A DNA stretch of 64,000 nucleotides from positions 205,802,217-205,866,216 of the forward strand of contig NC_134568.1 of the NCBI RefSeq assembly GCF_050947875.1. The letters are read 5' to 3'. The stretch is from Dermacentor variabilis. Taxonomy: Eukaryota > Arthropoda > Arachnida > Ixodida > Ixodidae. Positions 36,800 to 48,254 of this stretch are shown in pieces; the stretch's first letter is position 1; each line of letters opens with the position of its first letter. The notes beneath the pieces were generated by a model, which ran no database searches, had not been told where the DNA came from, and worked only from the letters and a program-made list of their open reading frames with translations. The translations under genes were made by a program, and so were the position numbers.

Positions 36800-37790
36800 T
36801 GGCATAGCTCCAGGCAGCCATTGACCAAGCAAAAATATGCAAGGCGCCCGGCCCAGATGAGATTTCTTATGAAGTGTTCAAGAAGACTGATGACCCTGCG
36901 CTGCAGTTGCTGCTTGACTTGCTTAATGTAATTTGGACGACCAGGGAGCTGCCTGAATTATGGAAGCATGTCGAGGTTGTGCCAATACCGAAGCCAAAAT
37001 GGCCAACGGACAAGCTGTCTAACCTTCGGCCTATCGCCCTAACGTGAGCGTTGTGCAGTCTTCTTGAACGCATGTTGGCATCGCGCATCTCCTGGTGGTT
37101 GGAAAAGCATGCCTGGTACCATCCGGCCCAGATTGACTTTCGACCGCACCTGGGCACGGAAAATGGCCTAGACCATTTGGCTTCCATGGTGCTTGTGGAA
37201 AGAAGAACAGGCGGCATTCGAACCCTCCTCATCTTGGATGTGCGTTCATAAAGCTTATGACAACGTTAGCCACTCAGCGATAATTCGCATAATGCAATGG
37301 CTCCAACTTTCGCCGCGTGTCTGTGACTTTGTGATGTCTTTTTTGTTGCACCGCCCCTTCTGTATCCGGGTCGGCAAGGAAAGAAGCGGACATTTTGTTT
37401 CGAAGCTGGGTGTACTACAGGGCTCGGTGCATGCTCCGATACCGTTTAACATTGCCCTATTGCCCCTCCCGTGCCAGCCCCTCCCCCCTCCTCACCGGTA
37501 TTTCAGATCCCTTGTTCCTTCTGTACGTGGACGATGTGACAATGTGGACACTAACTGCATGCAGACCTGCCCTGAACAAGACCTCAGACTGGTGTACCCA
37601 CATAGACTGACACTTTCTGCTACAAAGACTTTATTCATGTTCATCGCCAGTAGACGAGGTCGCCGTCGCCTCCTGCAGACACCGATTTGTTTGAGCCTAA
37701 ATGGCCAAGCAATCACCACTGTATCAACAATCCGGGTTCTCGAAGTCGAACTGAACGCATCTGGCTCTGCGACTGCGTGAGTTCGCTCCG
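36800..37790 (+). pseudogene. LINE reverse transcriptase domain (decayed)
   Basis: Recognisable pieces in changing frames: CKAPGPDEISYEVFKKT, LWKHVEVVPIPKP, KLSNLRPIALT, FRPHLGTENGLDHLA, HKAYDNVSHSAIIRIMQWLQ, LGVLQGSVHAPIPFN, and the catalytic region as YVDDVTMW (frame of 37395). At least two stops and several frameshifts. PQG is changed to LQG in the RT motif before the active site. Confidence 0.75.
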
Positions 37791-37849
37791 CACGTCGGAA
37801 AAGCGTTAATACCCTGCATTTATCCGCCGCATTTCTCGAAAGAACGGCG

Positions 37850-39090
37850 GTGCTTGTTCTCGAATGGCCAGCGTTTTGGTGCGGTCGATTCTTCAACCTC
37901 AGCTTGTCTACCAAGCTCAGTTTAAACGCCTCACGTAGAGATATAGAGAACTACTTCAAACCGCGAACCGAGAGGCCATGCGGACGATCACACACCTTCG
38001 TCGACTCACCGCTATCCCGACTCTTCAGGCGGAAACGCAGCTGAACACGATCGATGAAATCGTGCAACATTCTCGAATGGTTCGCCGCTTAAAGAGTCAA
38101 GCTGTAGCTGCTGCAGCGTCTTTAGCCGACTACTACAATCCAACACTGCCACAGCCTGTCGCACCCTTGCTACAGATTCCGCCATAGCTTAAGACCCAGG
38201 CCAGCGACAACCGACCGCTGACTCACATGCGACAGTCCAACCGTCAGGTGGCGCAGGAGCCCGCCCTCACAGCCACCAGTGACTCAGTAGCAGTATACGT
38301 ACACGCAGCTATCGGTGACTGCGTTTTGCACACCAACCTCGTATTCCCCACGCTACCTGACGGGCAAAAGACATGCTCCTATATTACAGAGGTACCGCTT
38401 CCCTCTGTATTGGTGGAGCTCGCAGTTATACGGTACGGTTTATCAGTCATGATACCTCAGCTACATTGCTTGCTGCCGAACAGATTTCTTATGTACACAG
38501 ACTCCGCGTAGGCTGTTCAAGAGCTACAAAAAGTGACCGGCTCCCTATATCTAGCCTCAGACGTGCACCACCTTATGGATTCGAGTACCTTTCCTGTTCG
38601 GGTACTGTGGACCGGTCGATCTGTACCTGCCCAACTGGGCGCAGATGCCGCCTGCAATCCAGCGGAAGTCCAAAACCCGCTGCCTCTACTTCGTCTTTCC
38701 CCAAAGGAAAGCTTGCTCTTGCAGGAACAATCACCCCGACGCTCCACGCGTGCACTCATCCCTCCGCGTGGATCGTACTTTCCCGGCGGCTTAACTCGCC
38801 GAGAGGAGGTTGAGCTCAGGACGATCCGCGTGGACGCCGCCTTGACTCCTGCCATCCATGCCACTTCGACGTCCGGTGCACAGCCTCCCCCGCTGGTTTC
38901 CCTTCTGCACATGCCCCAGCCCCAGAGACAACGCTGAATCACCTCCTGTGGACCTGTCCGGGCCTTCACGAGGCTTGCACCCGCCATCTGCGCGGCCTTG
39001 GATACTACCCAGGTGGATCACCTCACCTAACGCGCTGGATGCATGGACCTCTGTACCGACCGCTCTTGAACTTCATCCAGGAAACAGAGT
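37850..39090 (+). pseudogene. LINE RNase H and C-terminal finger region (decayed)
   Basis: RTITHLRRLTAIPTLQAETQ and LADYYNPTLPQPVAPLL form the post-RT spacer. Near 38290-38511 VAVYVHAAIGDCV, SVLVELAVIRYGLS and FLMYTDSA are degenerate RNase H motifs. 38900-39070 gives TLNHLLWTCPGL with MHGPLYRPLLNFIQETELN, the finger-like end. The element seems to stop near 39090. Confidence 0.6.
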
Positions 39091-39129
39091 TAAATATTTT
39101 TATTGAATTTATGCCTAGGGCATTAGGCG

Positions 39130-39455
39130 TCAACAGCAGCAAAAATAAAGAACACAATGCGCGGCGGGTTTTGTCCCCGTCGCAGATGGCTTTCAAGATA
39201 CAGCGGCTCGGAGTAGAACGCCCCCCCCCCTCCCTACGATCCCCCAGAGATTTGAGCGCGACAGAAGACCGCGCTTCCTTCCCACTTTCCACTCGTGCGC
39301 GCGCGAGGTTAAGCCGCGATTACCAGCTCACCTGCGCACGTTTTCATATACAGCATACGGTGCGCGGCGATTTCATGGCCCTTGGATTTTATACGGAACC
39401 TCACGGCGACGGCGACGACAGAAATGTACCTGGAGTGTCCATATAATTGAATAAA
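39130..39455 (+). repeat. Repeat similar to the 5' region of the RTE-type LINE at 57240-57460
   Basis: Shares ordered blocks with 57240-57460: atggctttcaagata / tcgctttcaagatagg, gtgcgcgcgcgaggttaagc / ttgcgcgcgcgatatcaagc, ccagctcacctgcgcacg / cggctcacccttgcatg, and tatacagcat / tctacagcat. It ends with a tgtccatataattg block that has no partner there. Either a 5' fragment of that LINE or a derived non-autonomous repeat. Confidence 0.5.
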
Positions 39456-39559
39456 AATTGACTCGCCATCCCGGCCCTGCGAAGGCGGATGTCCAGCGAA
39501 GCTGTTGCAAAACCACCACTACAACTTCTGAGGGAGATATGCGATGCTTAATTTATGGT

Positions 39560-39935
39560 TATGATGCTTGTTTTGAGCTTTTTCTTTATTGAAACGTATA
39601 CTGCTCTGTGTATTGTATGGGTGATTTCAATGAATGTATGCACTGTTCACTTCAATTTGCTGAGCGACTGTAGCCTCTGCCTTTCAGTGGTATGAGATGA
39701 ACCGTTGCATTTTTGCTTGCTTCGGGGGTATGAGCCATAGCTGATTATGGCAGGTGCTTCATTTGAGCTTGTTCTTCATTGAAACGTACGCTGTTCTGTA
39801 CGTTGTAAGCATGATTAGAATCAATGTATGCACTGTTCGCTTCACTTTGCTGAGTGCTTGTAGCGATTGCAAAACGAGGGGGATGAGCAACTGTATTTTT
39901 GCTTGCTTAGGGGGGTATGAGCCATGGCCGATTAT
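39560..39935. repeat. Imperfect tandem repeat, about 186-bp period, two copies
   Basis: Both units contain attgaaacgta.gctgt.ctgt, caatgtatgcactgttc, tttgctgag.g.ctgtag, ttttgcttgctt and gggtatgagccat.g..gattatg. Likely a satellite-type repeat caught at two copies. Confidence 0.75.
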
Positions 39936-40330
39936 GATAATTTCTGATCACGGATGGACACGAAAAATGCCTACCACCGAGAGGCTAACAGCTTCGCTGT
40001 ATAAATGAAATATTGCGCAGAAATGTACATAGTGTAGATTTGATTAGCTCTAGCAGGCTAGGTGACCGTTTGTCGTCGCTTAGTTTCGAAGGAGACGCCA
40101 ATAGAGATCATAATCATCATCATTTGCTGCTGCATACAAGCTCTACGCTTAAGATGGAGGAGCTGCTTTGCATTGTTAAGGAGTTTCTAGGAGTTCCCAA
40201 GGTATAACTCGAGTACTCAAGGGCTTTAAGGCAGAGTGTTGGGCTAGCTGGAATTTAGAAAGAGACGTGCTCCAGCGCCTAAGAAAAATAAGGTAAGCAG
40301 TGTCTTCAATGGGACTGGTTGGTTCATCTT

Positions 40331-40470
40331 TAGTATAAAAACTGGAACAGCGCAACATAGGACGAGCCAGTAAAGAGCACAGGACAGAGCGCTGTCCTGC
40401 GTTTCGCGCTCTGTTCTGTGCTCATTACTCGCTCGTCTTGTGTTGCGCTGTTCCTGTTTTTATTCTAAGA
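40331..40470. repeat. Hairpin element 2
   Basis: Left arm (from 40331 tagtataaaaactggaacag cgcaac) pairs with the right arm ending gttgcgctgttcctgttttt. Inside lie ggacgag/ctcgtc and gagcacagga/tctgtgctc pairs and a nested palindrome ggacagagcgctgtcc. Confidence 0.85.
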
Positions 40471-41213
40471 AAAATAACAAAGAAGAGCATGGACAAGAGG
40501 ACGACAGGAAAGGTACCAACGCTCTAACTTTGCTGTCGTCCTTTTGTCTCTGCACCTCTTCACGTTTTTATTACGCGCTGGAACATGTCTTTGTCCTACT
40601 CAAGGGATCTTTTAGAAATGGTGTGGGAGTCTCCAAACAGTTTAAAGAAGGGTACTGGTTTAGTCGAGCCTAAACGAGAGGAGGAGTTGGTGGCCTTCGT
40701 AGTTGGTGTTCGCTGTAGTTTAATTATAGGAATGGAAAGGTCGGTGTCGAGGGCGCTTTCGTTATTATGAAATGCTAGCGTAGCATAACCTTAAACAACA
40801 CCATGTAGACTTAATAGAAAAATTCGAAAATAATGTTGAACGATATCACGAAAACGGGCGTTACGTCCGCAGCTCTGAAATCTTTTATTAGTATTTGGTA
40901 AAATTCTGAGCTGAGAAACTGTATTAGTCAGTAGTAGTCAGTAGCCTCTTGTCAAAAACTGGGCCCTTAATCAGAATGCTCTTTGTATTCGAGACGATTC
41001 GCAAAGCAGGCACCGGCCAATCGCGATGGCCGAGATATTGCCAGTAAAGACGAACAATCAATGATAAACGGTTCTTAATATTCAAAAGCTTTGTGAACAC
41101 GGCCCCAGCGAGCTACTGCACCAAACTTCTAAAAAAAATGGTCTGATTCCTCCACGTGCGGTTTCCCGCCTTGTGCCTCCTATAGGCGCGTCGGTGGAAT
41201 GTGTTTCCCTTAC

Positions 41214-41438
41214 CACCTTGGCGCAGCCGCTGGCAGACGAACGGGTTGGCGACCGCACAGTGCCGGTCGTTCCAGAAGAAGGTGGCCGTGCGCCCCTGGC
41301 CCTTGCTGGGGAACAGGAACACGTCGCGCACCTCGACGCAGTCCTGCTGCGCCAGGCCGTCGTCGCTGGGCTGGGTGCCATAGCCGCCGTGACTGCTCCA
41401 GCCAGGGAACCAATCTGCGAGGGCCGCGTGGAGTTCAT
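41214..41438 (-). CDS. Exon B: C-terminal half of C-type lectin domain 1
   Basis: 225-bp exon entered in phase 1 (acceptor ...ctcaatcag), matching exon A. It encodes ELHAALADWFPGW, then QPSDDGLAQQDCVEVRD and FFWNDRHCAVANPFVCQR, which is the usual end of a C-type lectin domain with its last three cysteines. The WND triad and a QPS at the EPN/QPD position are the residues that normally hold calcium and sugar, so CTLD1 may still bind calcium. Two donors fit: GTGGTA after 41217 or the better GTAAGG after 41214. Both leave phase 1 and differ by one codon. Confidence 0.88.
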
Positions 41439-41942
41439 CTGATTGAGCCCGCGCACGCCACAAGTCCTCACCTCGCTCTCGCTTACAAGGTTAGGCCTGC
41501 AATGCCTGTAGTATATCCGCAGTGCATTGTGCAGCTCATCGAACGCACGTGCCTCCAGTACCTAAGATAGTCAAAGTAAACCTCCAAGTACTCGAAGCAG
41601 GAGCCCGAGGCCGACAGAAGAATACGCATTTGTTCGTGAACAATGATTGGCTACTGTCGCTTCAGTGACTTCGGCGTGCTTAACATGAAGACATAACTCT
41701 ACAGACTACCTCGACCACTCACAATGACGTGGTGACTGTCCCAAGTGCTAGACCTTGCCTCCCGTGCTAGTGCCTGTGGTGATACTACATGCGTGTTTGT
41801 GACTTGTGTTAGTGTGTATATTGTTTGTTATTATTTTGATCTTGCTTTATCTTGTGATTATTTTATGAAAAGCGCATTTCAAGGTTTTAAAACAGCCGGC
41901 TTTAAAGAGGCCTACATTTCCAATGACAGTATAGAGGGTTGC

Positions 41943-42005
41943 AGCAAGTACAGACGCGAGCACAACAGAAACCCACAGGTCAACGCTGGACTTACAACTG
42001 AAGTT
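41943..42005 (+). repeat. Single-arm relic of the hairpin family
   Basis: Reads gagcacaacagaaacccaca then ggtcaacgctggacttacaa and ctgaagttt. The caggtcaacgct portion parallels the caggacgagcgct half-core of the hairpin at 43861, after which it diverges. Confidence 0.35.
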
Positions 42006-42949
42006 TATCGGGAATACATTCAATAAATCTCCGCCCCACATGCGTAGAAAACCAAGAACAGTAACAAGGTTTAAAATGATAGATCAATGCAAAAAAAAGC
42101 CTAGTAACACCCCCTCCCGACAAGTGCCACAACACGTGGATTAGCGTGGCCAATTTAAAAATTGAAATTCCTTATCAGTGAGATCGACCGAAGGTTCACT
42201 CACACATGAATGTGCACCAACTTTCTGATGTGGAACGTTTCGCTTATTTCTTTTTCCAGTCTTCTACGCTATCTCCCCACAATCGAAATACCATCAAAAA
42301 TCACCGCCCTAGCACTCCGTACAGATGGTTAACCAGCGAAGCTGAAACGTGCGGCCCCGGTGTTTATCACTGGAATTACCCCGACGGTTCCTTAAACGAT
42401 GACTTGGTAGGCGGACGGATCCTCTGTACGCAGTTGCTGCTTGCGTCCGGCTGCACGAGCTTGTTCTTGTGCCCAGGCTGCACCATCGGCATGGCCTAGA
42501 CGAGTTCGTTCCCGGTTCTCCTCGCGGCGTTGCTGATCAAAAGGTGCCTGCTCCTAAGGAGTACGTATGACACGTGACCTACCAATTTCGGAGCCGGAGA
42601 GAAACTGCTGCGCGCGCGCTCGGCTGCCACCGAGAGAAACGACGTCACTACTGGCGCAGCTAATCCAACACGACCTAGATAGCACAAGGCCTCTTCACTC
42701 CAATTCATGACGTCGTGTTACCTGGCCCGACTGCTAGAGAATCTAGTGGGGATGCTTCCGAGTAGGCAACAGTGATTTTGACGTCACCACTTTCATCACG
42801 CCAGCCTTGTCAATGGAAATTTCGGGCCAGGTAGCCCGACGTTATGCATCTGAGTAAACAGGTCTTGTGCTATCTAGGTGGTGTTGGCTAATCGTGCGCA
42901 TCTCTTTCTCAATTTTATTCCTCGCGCATGCGCACGGATTTGCGCCGGA

Positions 42950-43232
42950 GGAGTTTTCGGCGGACAGGCGACCGACAGACGGAAGGGTGGACGGACGAAT
43001 CGGTTAGCCATATACAGCTTCGCTGTAAAACTGGTCGGTATGCGCATTTTTTACAATGCAAGGGCAAGTTCCCTCCTGTATCAGTAGAAAGAAAATTGCG
43101 GTGCTCATACATGCGCTCATTGATACTACGGCCCGCCTGGCCAACGTAGGAACGTCCGCTTGAGCGAGGTATGTGATACACGACCGATGAGGCACACTTA
43201 TCTTGAGAAAAAAATGGTGTGCTTTGTTCCAC
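42950..43232 (-). pseudogene. GIY-YIG endonuclease domain of the Penelope-like element
   Basis: Frame of about 90 codons with CASSVVYHIPRSSGRSYVGQ, then AGRSINERMYEHRN and LPLHCKKCAYRPVLQ. The Y.I......YVGQ.GR..N.R..EH pattern is the GIY-YIG core. The cysteine/histidine pairs (C..S; HCKKC) are those usually seen around this domain in Penelope elements. Confidence 0.78.
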
Positions 43233-43860
43233 AGCAATTGCTCACATCTTTCTTCTCCCCTTTTATGCTTTGCACAACCTTACCAGTTTGCTCGGCGCAG
43301 AAAACACCAGCGTGATGTCATTCCTAGTGGCCGCACGCTTGAGGTTATGAGAAAGGTCATGCAAATAAGGAATCACTACAACCTTCTTTTCATTTCAGGG
43401 ATTCGTTGTCGTCCGCGGTTTTCACGGGTTTCATTTTCGTCCTTTTTCTAAACAAAATTTTCAGCCAAAACCGTCAAAAGTTAGGCCGGGTACCCTGCCT
43501 ACGTTGACCTCGCCTTCTGAGCATCAAAAATCTCCTGCAATGAGTGGGTACAGCTCTTGCTTAGAGCATTCGTGAAGCACAAGGAAGCCATACCTTGCTA
43601 AATAATTTGGAGTGGGATGATTCGTACGGGAGGAGCGCTTTTTTTTAGATTTAGGGAAGTAACGCCAACATGACCATCACTAAAATTTAGTTTCCAAACC
43701 GAGAAATCCATTGAAGCTTTCTTTGCAGATTTCATAAGTGCACCTAAGATGCCGAGAAGACTCTTCAAAACACGTTAAAATCCTTCACGCATTTTATACT
43801 AGGCTATCATTGGAATGTAATGCAAAAGGATTAAAAGTTGGGCGAGTTGGTACGGTAACA

Positions 43861-43978
43861 TGATCTTGGATTGTAGCGCGAAGTGACACGGACACAGATT
43901 AGAAGTAGACAGGACGAGCGCTCGTCCTGTCTGCTTCTAGTCTGTGTCCGTGTCCCTTCGCGCTACAATCCAATATCA
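43861..43978. repeat. Hairpin element 3: nearly perfect zero-loop palindrome
   Basis: Arms of about 58 bp meet at 43920/43921 in ggacgagcg|ctcgtcc with no loop. The arms differ at about four positions. The sequence ggattgtagcgcgaag at one end returns as cttcgcgctacaatcc. The flanks tatcattggaatgtaatgc (43803) and tatcatcggaatgtaacc (43975) look like a diverged duplication. Confidence 0.9.
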
Positions 43979-44869
43979 TCGGAATGTAACCTTAAAAGTC
44001 TAAAAAATCATCCACATACCTAGAAATACGCACAATTAGTTTGTCCTGTAGCCTGTTAATTACATTACTGTCAAGTGTGGATAAAAACATGATACAGTAC
44101 AGGAGCAACCATAGATCCGATGCAAATGCCCTTTTTCTGAATTAGGACATCCATGTTAAAAGACACTTTAGTATTTGACAGGTAAAACGTGAGAAGTTCC
44201 ATAAAAGAATCAAGTTACAGAGCGCATGAATTCATAAAGCCTACTTCCCCTTGTTCTTCAATGAGATCGCGTATAGCTGTAAGCAGGTCCTCGTGCGGGA
44301 TAGAATAAAACAAGCCCTCAATATCTACAGACATCACATCATTGGCACATATCTCACTTTACTTCAACCTGTCCACGACTTCCAAGGGCATGTGACGTTC
44401 ATTAATGAGCCTCTTTGACCCCAAATTGGGTCACTGGAATTGTGCAATTAGGTATGTGCCGAACTTAGCATATATAGTATATTATCATCAATTACTCACC
44501 CACCATAGGAGAGATTGCTAATCGCATTAACGTCGCCATGCAATGATCTCCAAAAGATAGATACACAGCCATTTTTTTTGCTGCTTCTTTTACATGCATC
44601 AGTGCTCGCGTGAGGAGTTCTGCGTCCACATTAGTTTGGCATTCGTCACGGGCATAAGCGCCTAGCACGCAGGTGGAGTCAAGTAGACAGGTTTCTTTCA
44701 GTATCTGCACTGTATTAAAGAGCTCTCTGAACAGAGAATAGTGTACTGAGTTAGTCCTGCACGTCCGTCGTTTTTAGCTTATCTTGCGGAAGCACAAGAA
44801 AGTCCAGCCAAGAAAAAAAAATACATTTAACCACGGATGCAGAGGCGGAAGACAGCGAGAAAGAGACAG

Positions 44870-45120
44870 AAGTTTATTTATAGAACAGGCAGACAGGTCG
44901 CCCTAAGCTGTTGCGCTCTAACATACTGCTTTGCACTGGGAAAAAGGGAAATGGTACGAAATTATAAGGATTACTGATGATGAGGAGAAGGGGAGGACTG
45001 GAGACGTATGTACTGGACGAATAGGAAGTAAATTTTGCCAGCTACTGGCGGACCAATGACCTTGTACACAACTGCGGTCTGTTTCTCCACCCGAGCCATG
45101 TTTTCAAGAGTCGAGCGAAA
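44870..45120 (-). mobile_element. 3'-end fragment of the (TC)n-tailed LINE family
   Basis: The plus strand shows agtttatttatagaacaggc, agacaggtcgccctaagctg, catactgctttgcactggga and a gatgatgagg segment, in the same order as 10010-10110. The right limit is approximate. Confidence 0.6.
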
Positions 45121-47070
45121 AGTTACGCATTAAAGACATAGTGCTAGCCTTTCTTTAGACAGCCAAATGACGTGTTCGAAGCAGGTTGTTGCTGCGCACT
45201 GCAAAGAATTAAATCGTGACCAAAAAATGAAATGAAAACTCGCGTTGTTATACTGGCTCTTATTTCACGAAGTAGACACAGAGGCGAAGGGCCTTTTTCC
45301 TCGAAGCGAACTTGCAAAATTGCTGCGTCGCTCCCACGAAGGCAGCGAGCATTGTTGTTCTCGTCAAAGCGCCGAGAGGCTACTCTCGCCCGCACCGGGA
45401 CAGGCACGTGGCTTCGTTCCGCGCGCTGCTGTTGCACATGAGCGCGTTTGTGGCTCCATGTTGACGCCGCTAACGGTCTCCCGGGAGGGCAATTATGAGA
45501 GACCCGGTCTTCCCCGGCTCGTGCAAGCTAACGTTGCAGTGCATGAGACACCTCCTTTGTACCAGGCATGCAAGTGTAGAGGCACATGTTAAAAAGGCAA
45601 GAGAATGCAGCATCTTTCTTAATCACTGTGCGCACTGCGAGAAGGCAGGAAAACATTTTAAGTTGACTTATATTTAATTAGCTTAACTCGAATCCCGTTG
45701 CAAGTGATAAAAGGTCTTCCACAACAGCACAGCCAGGTTTTTCCAAGCCCTAATGAACTCGAGAAAACGACCAAAGGCTAATTAGGTTTCTAAAGGTCGT
45801 ACAGGTTTTCCTAGATGGCGAGAGTGTGTAAACATTTACGGGAAGCTAACCAAGTTTTCTGCAAAGCATCAACAGCCAGCTTGTTTATTTTTTGTTTTTT
45901 ATACCTATGCTTCATACAACGAGCCTTAACGTTTACGCAGCTAACCAAACAGAAACGTAGGCATCTTTTTTGACGGAATAACAAACGATAAAATAAGGAA
46001 CATGGAAAAATATTCGGAGACTAAGCCGCTGTTTTGCTTTTATGTTAAGCGTGTAGTGTAAACACAGATTTAAAACGAAGCCAATGTATACCTTTATCAC
46101 GTTACTGGCTTCGAGCTTCGCTCCTTCAATCAATTTACAGACAGCCCTTACGAAGCGAAACTCCGTTCCGTGCGCTACAGCAAATGCTGCTTACGAGCCA
46201 TAACTGCCGACATGGCACCAGCGGAAATGGTGAACTAATAAGGATATAGCCCTAACCTGTGCTTGGTAAAAGTTGTTGTTCTCGTAAAAGTCACCTGTCT
46301 CTAAAGCACTTAATGTACATCAGCCTAGCAAAGCTCAGAAGGACACAAGAAAAGAAAAAAAATAGGAAGAAAGAAAGAAATGTCATTCCCGCCTTTCGGC
46401 TTACAGCACACGCCTTCAGTTGAGTATATATACGAATTGTACGTTGCTTACGTCAGCCGAATAAAACGCATGTTTTCCCCTGCATAACCCTTGCCTCCTT
46501 TTCCGTTTTTGTTTTTCTTGCGCGACTCTTCTTATGATCAAGTGAAAGGGCCTACCGCCCCGGAACCGCCAACGCCCCTTCAGCGCTATCCCCCACCTTT
46601 CTTCCTTCCCCTTAAAGAAATGCTGCTTAAGATATACCGCAGCAGAATGAAAAGAATGCGCCACGCTAAGCCAAAAAACGCAATTACCCGGAAATCTATT
46701 TTAGGTTTGCCTCTGCCACGCGATCGTCAGCGAACCGTCTGCTTTTGCTAGCCCGCTCCTCCTTTGCTTGCGCGCCGCATGGGTTTTGCGAGGCCCATCG
46801 TTTTCTTTTTAAAGCCGCTTTTATTCCCGTCCTCCTCCGATGTCGGACGACGATTCGACGTGCTGAATTATTTATGTCAGTGCGCGCGCCCGTTTAATAC
46901 TTTCGCGTCGGTGCATTCCCTGGCGGCACACAGACATTGAATCGTCTCCTCCCTCTCTTATTTCTCGTTGCTGCTTCCCTTTTTGAGAGCCCGATAGGCC
47001 GCGAGATTCGTGGAGAAAGTCGCGATTCTGCCGAACCATTGCACAAGGCGCTGTTAAACACAGGGGCACG
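45121..47070. other. Intron A-B: no gene recognised
   Basis: GC-rich patch at about 45300-45480 and AT-rich DNA around it. Open frames here have no domain similarity. Confidence 0.5.
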
Positions 47071-47073
47071 TTG

Positions 47074-47084
47074 CCCCCCCCCCC

Positions 47085-47172
<88 letters not shown>
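47074..47172. repeat. C run, (CT)n and (AT)n compound microsatellite
   Basis: About 14 C, then about 15 CT units to 47118, then about 27 AT units to 47172. Confidence 0.97.
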
Positions 47173-47175
<3 letters not shown>

Positions 47176-47978
47176 TGTGGAAGTTGGGGCAGCGCAACAA
47201 AGAGGAGGAAACATCAGCGACGAGAAACTAAAAAGAAAAAAAATACATGTGCGGCGTCCAAAGGGACGGCTGCGTTCCTGGGCCGCACGCACAGCATTCC
47301 ACAACTTATTGCGGCCACACAGCACGATGCACACCACTCGCGCAGGTGGCTTCATTGCTTTGCGCGCCGCGTTTGAACTTGGAAAGAGCAAACGAAAACA
47401 TGAGCGAACGGAAATGGAAGCTTAGAGGAGCGCGCTTTATGTGGCGAACAAACAAGTATTGCCGGCTCCCCGCGGCCATGCACGCTGCTTGGGATACGAG
47501 GACGCACTTGTCGCGAGATACCTTGGTGCATCCATGACGCTAGAGTGAAAAAAAGATTTGAAATATAATAGATTTGAAATAAATATATAAATGAAAAAAA
47601 AATGAAAAAGAAGGTATGCGGCGGCATTAACAAAGACAGAGTGTGACATGTATTCTTGCGTTATGCAGCTCAAAATTTTCTAGTGCTTGCTTAAAAGCCG
47701 CATGAAAAACGTTCTTTGCTGGTGCACTTGTTGGTGCTTTTATACTTGGCCATTATTTTCTTAACTCAGTGCACAACAACACGGTAATTAAATTCAGTGG
47801 TGCTGAAGCGCAAACGCGCTCGAGCTCCCGCGACGCATTTACTCATTTGTCTGCATGCGAACGCCGGGACCAGCCACAGCTCATGCAAGGCAAGCCGTGC
47901 CTGCAGGTGCTGTTATTCTATATGCCAGAGAAAGTAAACGTTCTTGTATTCAGCAAAAGAACTTGACGCGCAAGCCGA

Positions 47979-48197
47979 GAGCGGCGCATTGCCCAGTGGC
48001 TATGGCGTTGCGCTGCTGTGCTCGCGGCTTCGATACCGGCCACGGCAAGCCGCATTACGATGGGGACGGAATGAGAAAACGCTCGTGTACCGTGCATTGG
48101 GTGCACGTTAAGGAACCCCAAATGGTCAAAATTAATTCGCCCGTCGTGCCTCATAATCGTGTCCTTGTTCTGGCACGTAAGACTCCAGAATTTAATT
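47979..48197 (+). mobile_element. tRNA-derived SINE (tick Ruka-like), copy 2
   Basis: Head tggctatggcgttgcgctgc and box B-like cggcttcgataccgg, then cgatggggacggaatg, the conserved gtgcattgggtgcacgttaa, and tail ggcacgtaagactccagaat ttaatt. Box spacing fits a tRNA promoter. Box B has a C where the consensus has T, so it is mildly diverged. Confidence 0.7.
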
Positions 48198-48254
48198 CTC
48201 TGAGAGCGGCATTGGGCATTTTTTTACCTTCACTAACAGCACTTTCCCAGTTGT

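Larger units (their letters stand above)
30020..39090 (+). mobile_element. Nested LINE complex (I/R1-type LINE with later insertions)
   Basis: The outer LINE reads plus strand: ORF1 start (30348-30758), ORF1 zinc knuckles (32385-32880), ORF1 end plus endonuclease (35352-36240), RT (36800-37790), RNase H (37850-38520) and C-terminal finger (38900-39070). It is broken by a hAT-like insertion at 30767-32376. It is also broken between about 32880 and 35352 by an inverted ORF1 copy, a terminal-inverted-repeat element and a LINE 3' end. All reading frames carry stops and shifts. Lies in intron B-C, antisense to the host gene. Confidence 0.8.
42900..44770 (-). mobile_element. Penelope-like retroelement, decayed
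   Basis: On the minus strand, in order: RT pieces LLDIEGLFYSIPHEDLL and KKGICIGSMVAPVLYH near 44340-44100, a degenerate catalytic block near 44010 with VDD not intact (the aa context is R.V.gwFF), an interrupting hairpin (43861-43978), then VVIPYLHDLSHNLKRAATRN and FSAPSKLVRLC near 43390-43280, and the GIY-YIG nuclease VVYHIPRSSGRSYVGQAGRS. This order, RT of telomerase-like type followed by GIY-YIG, defines Penelope-like elements. Many stops and shifts. Lies in intron A-B. Confidence 0.8.

Noticed and set aside
46937..47425. 165- and 162-codon frames around 47.1 kb
   Set aside because: Their length comes from the C/CT/AT microsatellite (YIYI and SLSL runs), not from coding sequence.
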